Shown: positions 33,668-40,684 of the stretch, in pieces
How positions within the stretch are numbered: the stretch's first letter is position 1
Layout: the number at the start of each line of letters is the position of its first letter
Assembly: GCF_003259905.1 (NCBI RefSeq)
Contig: NZ_QLMG01000039.1
Location: 1-40,684 of the forward strand
Reading direction: 5' to 3'
Length of the DNA: 40,684 nucleotides
Source: Salipiger aestuarii
GTDB taxonomy: Bacteria; Pseudomonadota; Alphaproteobacteria; Rhodobacterales; Rhodobacteraceae
Made by a program: the position numbers and the translations under genes
The notes under the pieces: model-generated
What the model saw: the letters and a program-made list of their open reading frames with translations, nothing else
Told to the model about the DNA's origin: nothing
Database searches by the model: none

Positions 33668-34313
33668 CCGACCGGTGTTTCTGCTGGGCGATTCGAACGC
33701 GGTTGCCATCGGCCTTGCCGCGCGGGCGGCGGGGCGTCCGATTCAGGGGGGGCCGATTGGCACCGGGCTGGACCTTGAACAGCCGTTCTACCGGGTCGAA
33801 AACGGAGATTTCCTGTTGCTGGGTGCCAAGCGGGCGTCCTTGGTCGCGGAGTTTCGCGACCTTTTGCGCTATGATGGTCCGATCCTTTGCACCGCCGGTT
33901 TCAATGCGTTGCGCTTTGCCCGGCGCCTGCACGATTTCACGGTCGCACAAGGGGCGGCGCACTGGTCCGAGCTGATTTCGGAACAGGTCATGGTGCAGAC
34001 GATCCGCGACACCCGCGCCCAGGTGCTGGCGCTTTATGCGCTGCTTAACGCGCATGGCAGACGGGTGTATTTCCTGCATTCACCGCAGCGTGGCCCGGCG
34101 CGCTACCTGCCGACCTTGCGCGACTTTGAGGCGCGGCTTATCCCGATGGTGACGCAGACCGGGGCGCGATTTCTTGACATCCGCGATCGGATCACCGGCC
34201 CCGACGGACCCCGCCCCGAATATGCCCGGCCGGACGATCCGACGCATGGCAATGCCCGGATGGGGGCGCTTGTGCTTGACGCGCTGGATGACGCGCTGAG
34301 CGAGGAAAGATAG
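33657..34313 (+). CDS. SGNH-type hydrolase-like protein
   Basis: The predicted protein has 218 residues from the ATG at 33657. Near the N-terminus VFLLGDSNAVAIGLA carries the GDS block (G11-D12-S13-N14), and near the C-terminus DDPTHGN carries the Asp/His pair (D194, H197) expected of SGNH enzymes. The middle (FLHSPQRGPARYLPTL; ARFLDIRDRITG) fits the same fold. The substrate is unknown. It is coupled with the GSCFA gene and followed closely by the sulfotransferase, so a joint role in modifying a surface glycan or lipid is likely by context only. Confidence 0.75.
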   Translation: MATDRPVFLLGDSNAVAIGLAARAAGRPIQGGPIGTGLDLEQPFYRVENGDFLLLGAKRASLVAEFRDLLRYDGPILCTAGFNALRFARRLHDFTVAQGAAHWSELISEQVMVQTIRDTRAQVLALYALLNAHGRRVYFLHSPQRGPARYLPTLRDFEARLIPMVTQTGARFLDIRDRITGPDGPRPEYARPDDPTHGNARMGALVLDALDDALSEER

Positions 34314-34322
34314 AAAGACCGC

Positions 34323-34976
34323 ATGGCGCTTGTTTCCTTCAGACATGGGCTGGTGTTCGTAAAGACCGCAAAGACCGCGGGCACCAGCATTGAAACCGAT
34401 CTCAGCCAGCGGCTGGAGGAGGCGGCGATCGTCACCCCCATCCTGCCGCCCGAGCCGGGCCATGTGGCGCGCAATTATCTGGGGCCGGATGGAACGCCCG
34501 CGTTTCAGAACCACATGCCCGCCACGCAGATCCGCGCGCTGATTGGCGCCGACAGGTTCGACTCCATGACGCGGATCTGCGTGGAACGCGAGCCGGTCGA
34601 AAAATGCATCAGCCAATTCCACATGCTGCGCAACTCGCCGCTGCACAACCCCGATGGCAGCTATCGCAAATCCTGGGACGCGTATGTCGAGGACGGCAAG
34701 TTTCCCAATTCCGTCGCCGCCTATACCGAGATTTGCGATGGCGTGCGCGTGAGCCTGATGACCCATATCTTGCGCTACGACCGGCTGGCACAGGATCTGC
34801 CGCCGCTGCTGGACAAACTCGGAATCCCCGATTTCGTGCTGCGCAGCCGCGCCAAGGCCGATTATTCGCGCAACGTTCTTGTGACCCCCGCCGATGTCAG
34901 CCCGGCGCAACGCGCGCGGATCTATGACGCCTTTCGCGACAGCTTGCGTGTCTGCGGGTTTGACTGGCAGGCGTGA
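34323..34976 (+). CDS. Sulfotransferase-family protein
   Basis: The protein has 217 residues. The PAPS-binding loop KTAKTAGTS is at residues 14-22, following FRHGLVFV, as in membrane-type sulfotransferases; RICVEREPVEKCISQF fits the 3'-phosphate-binding region (Arg and later Ser). Sulfotransferases move sulfate from PAPS to a sugar or other hydroxyl. GAAAGA precedes the ATG nine bases after the SGNH gene. It is cytosolic, with no signal or membrane segment. Confidence 0.82.
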   Translation: MALVSFRHGLVFVKTAKTAGTSIETDLSQRLEEAAIVTPILPPEPGHVARNYLGPDGTPAFQNHMPATQIRALIGADRFDSMTRICVEREPVEKCISQFHMLRNSPLHNPDGSYRKSWDAYVEDGKFPNSVAAYTEICDGVRVSLMTHILRYDRLAQDLPPLLDKLGIPDFVLRSRAKADYSRNVLVTPADVSPAQRARIYDAFRDSLRVCGFDWQA

Positions 34977-35088
34977 CCCGGCGGGGCTTTGTGGTTGACC
35001 ATGGGGAACGGGATCGCGCACTCTGCCTGAGTATTTCATCCAATGACTTCCAGGTGCCCCTTCGGGCGGTAAAATCACGAGGCCCCCG

Positions 35089-38000
35089 ATGACCCTGTCC
35101 GGGATCGTTCACAAACCCTATGAGAAACGTTTCCTGTTGGCGCTGCTCATCGTCGCGGTACTGGCGTACCTGTTCTGGACCGGCTCGCGCTATCCGGCGC
35201 TGAACGAAAAGGCGGTGATGTCCGGGGCGATCCAGCTTGAGGACGTCCTGAGTTTCGAGGCGACGTTTCCGATCACCACCGACATGACGCTGCTGGAACG
35301 GATCTTTCGGTCGACACTGAACTGGATCAGCACCAACAAGAAGGGCATGACCTTTGGGGTGCTCTTTGCAGCCGCCTTCCTGACGGCCGGGTCGTATCTT
35401 CGGCGCAAGAGTTTTGAAGGTGGATTCAGCAATTCGCTGCTTGGTCTGGTGATCGGCACGCCGCTTGGAGTTTGTGTCAACTGCGCCGCGCCTATCGCGC
35501 GCGGCATGTACACCGGCGGGCTGCGTGCGGAAACCACCCTGAGCGCGATGGTCGCCTCGCCGACGCTGAACATCGTGGTGCTGACGATGCTGTTCAGCCT
35601 GATGCCGGTGTATATGGCGCTGACCAAGATCGCGCTCAGTCTGCTGATTATCCTGATCGCGGTGCCGCTGATCTGCCGTTTGCTGCCCCGCACCGAAATC
35701 GCACCCGACCTGCGCCGCCCCCAGCCGTGGAGCGAGGCCGAACTTGGCGCGGGCCCCCCGCCGACCGAAGGCGTTCCGGCCGCCGTGCTGGGCGTGATCG
35801 TCGCCTATCTGCGCAACCTCTGGTACATCGTCAGGATGACCGTCCCGCTGATGATCCTGGCGGGGTTTCTGGGCACGGTCGTGGCGATCTTTCTGCCCGG
35901 CGAGGCGCTGATGACGACGGGGTTCTCGGCGCTGGTACTGGCGGTTGTGGTGCTGGCGGGTGTGTTCCTTCCGGTGCCCATCGGCTTTGACGTGGTGATG
36001 GCAGGGGTACTGCTGACGGCGGGGCTGGATCAGGGCTATGTCATGGCGCTGCTGTTCACGCTTGGCAGCTTTTCGGTCTATTCGTGGTTCATCGTGACCC
36101 AGGCACTGGGCCTGCGCGCCGGGGGTTTGATGGCCGCCGCCGTGGCGATCTGCGGCTATCTCGCCGGGATCGGGGCACAGGGCTATCACGAATGGCAGAC
36201 CGAGCGCGCGCTCAGGGAATTGCTGGGCGGGGGGGGCGCCTCCTGGGGGGCTGCGATGGCCGGCGAGGCCGACCCCTGGGTCGTGACCAGCGCCGATGCC
36301 GACCGTATCCAGATCAGCGCGCAGCGATTTTTCCACGCATCGCCCCCCGCCCAAACCGGCTTTACCCGGCTTGAGGCGCGCGAGATCGGCATCGACAAGC
36401 CGCTGGAATTTTCGTTCCGCGACATGTGGCCGCCGTTCTGGGAAGGGCGCAGCGTGACCAGCGGCGACATCGACCAGGACGGCGACGTCGACCTCGTGAT
36501 CGCATCGACCGAGGCGGGGCTGTACCTCTATCGCAACGAGGGCGGCGTATTTTCCCGTATCGACGCGGATATGGGCGTGCTTGCGGATCTGCCGGTGTTC
36601 AACGCCGCCCTGGTCGATGTGGACAACGATGGCTGGCGCGACATGGTGGTCGCGACCTATCGGGGGGGCAATTATCTGTGGCGCAACGTCGATGGCTCCT
36701 TCGGGGCAGCGCCGCCTGAACCGATCGCGGCGGGCGGCGACCCCGAGGCGCCGCTGGCCATGGCGCTCAGCTTTGGCGATCCGGACCGTGACGGCGATCT
36801 GGATCTCGCGCTCGGCAACTGGGCGGCCGGTTGGTACCGGCGTATTCCGGGCGAGGAATCGCGCAACCGCATCCTGTGGAACGAGGCGGGCCGCCTCGGG
36901 GCGCGCGTCACCGATCTTCCCGGCATCCCCGGCGAGACGCTGTCGATCCTGTTCACCGATCTGGACGACGATGGCGCCGCCGACCTGATCGTCGGCAATG
37001 ATTTCGACATCCCCGATTACATCTACATGGGGGACGGGGCCGGAGCGTTCGCGCAGATCACCCATGGCGATGGTATCGTGCCGCATGTCACGACCACCAC
37101 GATGGCGGTCGGAACCGGCGATCTGTCGGGGAACCTGCGCCCCGAGCTGTATCTCGCACAGATTTCCGGACGCTCGTCCGGCGTGTCGAAAAAGCTCAAG
37201 ATGCAGCCGCTGACGCAGTATTGCGATGGCATTCAGGATCCTGACGACAAGGTCGTCTGCGCGCGCAACATGCAGATCAAGAGCTGGTACAAGGCGGGCA
37301 ACAATTTCGATCCGACCTATGCCAGCAAGTGCCGCGACCTGTCGGGGCGGGATCAGGCGGAATGCAAGGCGATGCTGGTCAAGGATCTGGCGATCCAGCG
37401 CGGAGATGCAGCGATCTGTGCGCTGATCCCCGAGGCTCAGCCGATTCCGCGCAGCTACTGCGACCTGCATTTTCAGCCCGTCCGCGCCGTCACCGCGCAA
37501 GAGGCCGAAGACAGCATCCAGCAGGTGCTGCGGTCGAACGTGCTGCTGGAATGGGACGGCGCGACGCTCCGGGACAGCGCCGGGCCGCGCGGGCTGGAGG
37601 TCGGCGGCTGGAGCTGGGACACCAAGCTTGGAGATTTCGACAACGACGGCGATCTGGACGTGTATATCGTCAACGGCACATGGGTGCCCAACGAGGTGTC
37701 TCCGTCCAACCTGTTCTTTGAAAACGACGGCACGGGGCGGTTCACCGAAAGTTCGGGGCCCTTCGGGCTCGAAGACTACCTGATGACCGCCAGTGCGACG
37801 CAGTTCGACATGGACGGGGACGGCGATCTGGATTTTCTGACCCATCCGGTGAACGGGCCGCTGACGGTGTTTCGCAACAACGCGCAGGGCCTGTCGATCA
37901 GCTTCGCACTTGACGATCGGGCGGGCAATCGAGACGGCATCGGCGCAAGGATCATCGTCACCGACACAACCGGGCACACGCAGATGCGCGAGGTGCAACT

Positions 38001-38181
38001 GGGCGGCGGGTTCATGTCGTTCGACGCGCCGGTGGCGCATTTTGGCCTTGGTGCGGCGCGACGGATAAGCCAAGCGCGGATTCGCTGGGCGAGTGGTGGC
38101 GAAACGGTGATCGCCGGGCCGCTGGAGGCGGGCGCGCAGTATCGCGTCATGCGGCAGGGCACCCTGGATCAGGGCGGCTGA
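35089..38181 (+). CDS. ArsP-like permease fused to FG-GAP repeats and ASPIC/UnbV domain
   Basis: The protein has 1030 residues. Residues 1-370 form a membrane permease of the ArsP/YraQ (DUF318) type with about nine to ten segments and the motif GTPLGVCVNCAAPIARGMYTGG (split here only by function: Cys pair C-x2-C). From about 455 there are FG-GAP/VCBS repeats with calcium loops: DIDQDGDVD, DVDNDGWRD, DPDRDGDLD, DLDDDGAAD, then DFDNDGDLD and DMDGDGDLD. Between repeats four and five (about 700-790) lie three Cys-x10-13-Cys helical pairs (CDGIQDPDDKVVC, CRDLSGRDQAEC, CALIPEAQPIPRSYC). The end is an ASPIC/UnbV domain (NRDGIGARIIVTD; QLGGGFMSFD). The beta-propeller part should face the periplasm. 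Substrate unknown. Its 3' end overlaps tetR's end by 35 bases. Confidence 0.85.
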   Translation: MTLSGIVHKPYEKRFLLALLIVAVLAYLFWTGSRYPALNEKAVMSGAIQLEDVLSFEATFPITTDMTLLERIFRSTLNWISTNKKGMTFGVLFAAAFLTAGSYLRRKSFEGGFSNSLLGLVIGTPLGVCVNCAAPIARGMYTGGLRAETTLSAMVASPTLNIVVLTMLFSLMPVYMALTKIALSLLIILIAVPLICRLLPRTEIAPDLRRPQPWSEAELGAGPPPTEGVPAAVLGVIVAYLRNLWYIVRMTVPLMILAGFLGTVVAIFLPGEALMTTGFSALVLAVVVLAGVFLPVPIGFDVVMAGVLLTAGLDQGYVMALLFTLGSFSVYSWFIVTQALGLRAGGLMAAAVAICGYLAGIGAQGYHEWQTERALRELLGGGGASWGAAMAGEADPWVVTSADADRIQISAQRFFHASPPAQTGFTRLEAREIGIDKPLEFSFRDMWPPFWEGRSVTSGDIDQDGDVDLVIASTEAGLYLYRNEGGVFSRIDADMGVLADLPVFNAALVDVDNDGWRDMVVATYRGGNYLWRNVDGSFGAAPPEPIAAGGDPEAPLAMALSFGDPDRDGDLDLALGNWAAGWYRRIPGEESRNRILWNEAGRLGARVTDLPGIPGETLSILFTDLDDDGAADLIVGNDFDIPDYIYMGDGAGAFAQITHGDGIVPHVTTTTMAVGTGDLSGNLRPELYLAQISGRSSGVSKKLKMQPLTQYCDGIQDPDDKVVCARNMQIKSWYKAGNNFDPTYASKCRDLSGRDQAECKAMLVKDLAIQRGDAAICALIPEAQPIPRSYCDLHFQPVRAVTAQEAEDSIQQVLRSNVLLEWDGATLRDSAGPRGLEVGGWSWDTKLGDFDNDGDLDVYIVNGTWVPNEVSPSNLFFENDGTGRFTESSGPFGLEDYLMTASATQFDMDGDGDLDFLTHPVNGPLTVFRNNAQGLSISFALDDRAGNRDGIGARIIVTDTTGHTQMREVQLGGGFMSFDAPVAHFGLGAARRISQARIRWASGGETVIAGPLEAGAQYRVMRQGTLDQGG

Positions 38182-38749
38182 TCTGGTGGCGCGCGGCCAG
38201 AAACAACCGCATCAGGTCACTTGCAGACGGGTCCGACACGATGGTCATCGCCGGGGCATAGGCGATTTCGTGCAGCGCGGCCCCGACGAGCAGCGGCGGT
38301 TCGGACAGACCCAGCGGGCCGACAACCACCGCGCCCAGAGCGCGCCAGTTGGCTTGCAAAATCCCGGTCAGCTGATCTATGACTTCGGTGTCGTCGCGTT
38401 TTTGACGCACGAACTCGATCAGCGTCAGGGGCCAGGATCCGCTTTTCGCGCGCTCTCCGGCCCAGTCGATCAGCAGCGCTTCGACCTCGCGCCGCCCTTG
38501 CGCGACGCCGATTGCGGCGATCAGCCGGTCCAGATCACGCCGCGCGATCGTGCCGAGGACCTCTAGGAACATCGTTTCCTTGCCACTGAAATTTGCATAG
38601 ACGGCGCCTTTGGTGTATCCGGCCTCTGCCGCGATGGCGTCGAGCGATGTGCCGGTGTAGCCGCGCGCGGCAAACAATGTCTCGGCTGCGGCCAGCAGTC
38701 GGCTGCGGGTTTTCTGGACGGTTTCCTTGCGGGTCATGCGTGGTGACAT
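38147..38749 (-). CDS. TetR-family transcriptional regulator
   Basis: The ATG at 38749 gives 200 residues (MSPRMTRKETVQKTRSRLL). The helix-turn-helix lies at about residues 28-60 (ARGYTGTSLDAIAAEAGYTK, GAVYANFSGKETMF), very typical of TetR. The ligand domain (residues 65-200) shows no diagnostic motif. Two operator-like palindromes cover its own promoter, which implies autorepression. It converges with the permease-fusion gene and is divergent from the small ORF at 38986, whose transcription it may also control. Confidence 0.92.
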   Translation of the reverse strand: MSPRMTRKETVQKTRSRLLAAAETLFAARGYTGTSLDAIAAEAGYTKGAVYANFSGKETMFLEVLGTIARRDLDRLIAAIGVAQGRREVEALLIDWAGERAKSGSWPLTLIEFVRQKRDDTEVIDQLTGILQANWRALGAVVVGPLGLSEPPLLVGAALHEIAYAPAMTIVSDPSASDLMRLFLAARHQISRPDPGCPAA

Positions 38750-38800
38750 GCGGTTTTTTCCCTTTGGCGACGATGATGGCTGGCTTGAGGGCTTGAATTT

Positions 38801-38835
38801 TTCATACTCACTGGTATTTGGATACTCAAGGGTAT
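38801..38835 (-). promoter_or_regulatory. tetR promoter with duplicated operator
   Basis: On the minus strand TTGAGT (38829-38824) and TATGAA (38806-38801) are 17 bases apart. Two palindromes with ATAC-N6-GTAT form lie over it: ATACTCACTGGTAT at 38804-38817 and ATACTCAAGGGTAT at 38822-38835, spaced 18 bases. This places two sites on nearly the same face of the helix, one on each promoter box. Confidence 0.7.
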
Positions 38836-38985
38836 TCGGGTTGTGGTGTCTGGTCTGCGACCCGCGATCCCGGTTGGCCGCCAGATCAGCGCGGCACCCT
38901 GACATTCGGAACGGACACGCGTTTGCGCCGCAGACCGACAGGCTGCGCGGTCCCGACCGCTTTCGTATGATGCAAAGGAAAGCCC

Positions 38986-39117
38986 ATGGCCGATACCAAG
39001 ACCCCCGTTCCGTTTCATGCCGCCTTCGCCACCTCTGCCGGGGGCGCGATCACGGTTTTTGCCCCGGCAGAGCCTGACACCCCCACACAGAACACGGGCC
39101 GCACGACTCCGGCTTGA
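38986..39117 (+). CDS. Small hypothetical ORF (43 residues)
   Basis: AAAGGAAAGCCC before the ATG is a good ribosome site. The peptide begins MADTKTPVPFHAAFATSAGG and ends NTGRTTPA; it has no membrane segment or known motif. It is the first plus-strand frame after the tetR operator region, and the Ldh2-family gene follows after 54 bases. It may be a true small protein or the stump of a deleted TetR-controlled gene. Confidence 0.45.
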   Translation: MADTKTPVPFHAAFATSAGGAITVFAPAEPDTPTQNTGRTTPA

Positions 39118-39171
39118 CCTCTGCCGCGCGCCGGGGTCTCCTGCGCGCGCAACAGGCCACAGAGGGCAGGG

Positions 39172-40173
39172 ATGACCGACACCAGAGTGCCCTTTGACGA
39201 CCTTGTGCAGATGCTGGCGGCGATCTTCCTGCGGCAGGGCCTGCCCGAGCATATCGCCGGCATTCTTGCGGCCAATTGCGCGGCCTGCCAGCGTGACGGC
39301 GCGCTCAGCCACGGGGTGTTTCGCATCCCCGGCTATGTTTCGACGATCAACAGCGGTTGGGGCCAGCCGGAAGCCATGCCGGTCATCGACCCCGGCGACG
39401 GCGCGCTGATCGGGGTCGACGCGCGCGGGGGTTTTGCCCAGGTCGCGCTGGACCACGCGCGCGCCCTGCTGCTGGACCGGGTTCGCGCGCAGGGCATCGC
39501 CGCGCTGTCGATCCGCCACTCACAACATTTCAGTGCCCTCTGGCCGGATGTCGAACCCTTTGCCGAGAACGGACTGGTCGCGCTGTCGGTGGTCAATTCC
39601 ATGGCGGTGGTGGCACCGGCACCGGGGGCGGCGCCGGTCTTTGGCACCAACCCCATGGGGTTTTCCTGCCCGCGCGATGGACAGCCGCCCTACACCTGGG
39701 ATCAGGCGGCCAGCGCGCTGGCGCATGGCGACGTGCAGATCGCCGCGCGCGAAGGGCACATGCTGCCCGCTGACGCGGGCGTGGATGCGCATGGCCAGCC
39801 GACCGGCGATCCGGCGAAAATCCTGGACGGCGGCGCCTTGCTGCCGTTCGGCGGCCACAAGGGCGCGTCGATCGCCATGACCATCGAAATCCTTGCGGCC
39901 GCCTTTACCGGCGGCGCCTTTTCGGCAGAGGTCGACTGGACGGACCATCCCGGCGCCAGGATCCCGCTGACCGGGCAGTTCCTGCTGGTGATGGACCCGT
40001 CTCGTGGCGGCACCGGCTTTGCCGCCCGCGTCGCGCAGCTGTCGGACACGGTGCGCGCGGCGGGGCAGCAGCGCCTGCCCGGAGACCGGCGCCACCGCAT
40101 CCGCGCTGACGCCCAGGCCAGGGGCGTCGCGCTGTCGCCTGACGATCTGACGATGCTGAACAGTTATCTTTAG
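39172..40173 (+). CDS. Ldh2-family NAD(P)H-dependent oxidoreductase
   Basis: The protein has 333 residues and matches the malate/L-lactate dehydrogenase (Ldh2, YbiC/DpkA) family. S46-H47-G48 in DGALSHGVFRIPGYV is the conserved catalytic region; other blocks are RHSQHFSALWPDVEPFAENG, APVFGTNPMGFSCPR, WDQAASALAHGDVQIAAREG and LPFGGHKGASIAMTIEILA. Members reduce 2-keto acids or cyclic imines such as piperideine- and pyrroline-2-carboxylate; the FSALWPDVEPFAENG style is nearest to the imine-reductase branch, but the substrate is not proven. Cytosolic. AGGG precedes the ATG closely. Confidence 0.88.
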   Translation: MTDTRVPFDDLVQMLAAIFLRQGLPEHIAGILAANCAACQRDGALSHGVFRIPGYVSTINSGWGQPEAMPVIDPGDGALIGVDARGGFAQVALDHARALLLDRVRAQGIAALSIRHSQHFSALWPDVEPFAENGLVALSVVNSMAVVAPAPGAAPVFGTNPMGFSCPRDGQPPYTWDQAASALAHGDVQIAAREGHMLPADAGVDAHGQPTGDPAKILDGGALLPFGGHKGASIAMTIEILAAAFTGGAFSAEVDWTDHPGARIPLTGQFLLVMDPSRGGTGFAARVAQLSDTVRAAGQQRLPGDRRHRIRADAQARGVALSPDDLTMLNSYL

Positions 40174-40441
40174 CGGCGCGGAATGCCGTCCATCGGGGCG
40201 ACTTCGCCTTCACCGGTTGGCGCGACCTTCATCACAGTGATCGGGGCGTTCGTGCCCTTCATCGACTTGGCGCCGCCAAGCCCATCGTCTGTGTCGAGAT
40301 ACACCGTTGTGAATGTGATCTCGAACGGTTGGATGCCTGCGCCAAAGCCAAGCCGTAGCCCGCGCTGGAATATGCCGCCGCTTACCTCACGCCCGAACGG
40401 CTGGACGCCTGTCGCGCCCCATTTAAGCGAGAAACATCACG
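40170..40441 (-). pseudogene. Coding-like fragment without start
   Basis: On the minus strand a frame ending at the TAA (40172-40170) reads like protein: FSLKWGATGVQPFGREVSGG, FQRGLRLGFGAGIQPF, YLDTDDGLGGAKSMKGTNAP, and ends VAPMDGIPRR. Upstream a TGA closes the frame near 40442 and no ATG, GTG or TTG stands at a sensible place, so the 5' part seems lost or shifted. I do not recognise the family. The stop overlaps the last bases of the Ldh2 gene. Confidence 0.4.
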
Positions 40442-40684
40442 ACCGCAGCTGAGACGATCACCAGCGGCGGGCATGAGTACATTCTTGAAGCCACCGCGAT
40501 GGCAACCGCCCTGGCGGCATCCGATCTGTCCGCATCGGTCGCCGGCAGCCACGCGAAAGCGGCCCATATGAACGGCGACGTGACCGGGCCAGCGACGCAG
40601 TAGCCGGCTACCTTCAAGCAATATTCAAACGTATCCCTCCGGTGGGGGCCGTCTGACGGGGCGTTGGAGGCGATGATAAGTCCG
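40442..40684. other. Window edge, possible small membrane-protein frame on minus strand
   Basis: A minus-strand frame from a TTG at 40617 to a stop at 40423 has two hydrophobic stretches (VTSPFIWAAFAWLP and PPLVIVSAAVVMFLA). The start is weak, with GGAGGG about 20 bases away. It overlaps the start of the coding-like fragment, and the two could be pieces of one broken gene. No firm call. Confidence 0.3.

Noticed and set aside
34897-38073. 1058-codon minus-strand frame
   Set aside because: It is antisense to the permease-FG-GAP gene and is rich in His/Arg from the reverse complement of Asp/Gly codons.

Overview
The window is GC-rich and carries housekeeping genes (secE, nusG, rplK, rplA) whose proteins resemble those of the Rhodobacterales (Roseobacter group) in Alphaproteobacteria. 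The taxonomic call is inference from protein style, codon use and the tct / type II secretion (T2SS) gene content. No tRNA, rRNA or CRISPR array was found by eye.

Region 1 (1-7.6 kb) is mobile. It starts with the 3' end of an IS66-type transposase and about 0.9 kb without a recognisable gene. Then comes a five-gene, same-strand block: a Lon-type AAA+ ATPase without protease domain, an IS1595-type zinc-ribbon protein, TnsA, TnsB and TnsC. A terminator and a cluster of short repeats with the look of TnsB binding sites follow, so a Tn7-like element appears to end near 7.55 kb. No TniQ/TnsD gene is visible. The AAA+/zinc-ribbon pair stands where a target selector might be expected and is the best candidate here for an undescribed system.

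Region 2 (7.6-11.1 kb) is core chromosome: a small exported protein, then secE, nusG, rplK and rplA with intrinsic terminators.

Region 3 (11.1-15.5 kb) is the ruin of a tripartite tricarboxylate transport cluster. tctA is frameshifted, tctB is shortened, tctC is an internal fragment, the response regulator has lost its receiver domain, and the sensor kinase has lost its His box and is fused to a binding protein.

Region 4 (15.6-26.9 kb) is a near-complete T2SS: gspD-E-F on the plus strand, gspG-H-I-J-K-L-M and gspC on the minus strand, and gspO (prepilin peptidase) divergent from gspG. A small tetratricopeptide-like protein lies between gspC and gspM.

Region 5 (27-32.5 kb) holds two exported Sel1-repeat proteins, an exported fibre-like protein, a small exported protein, and a second, broken and internally deleted copy of the fibre gene. 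These are plausible T2SS substrates or partners, by location only.

Region 6 (32.6-38.2 kb) has a GSCFA-family protein, an SGNH-type protein and a sulfotransferase in tight order, then a 1030-residue fusion of an ArsP-like permease to FG-GAP repeats and an ASPIC/UnbV domain.

Region 7 (38.1-40.7 kb) has a TetR regulator with a duplicated operator over its own promoter, a 43-residue small ORF, an Ldh2-family oxidoreductase, and coding-like fragments at the window edge.
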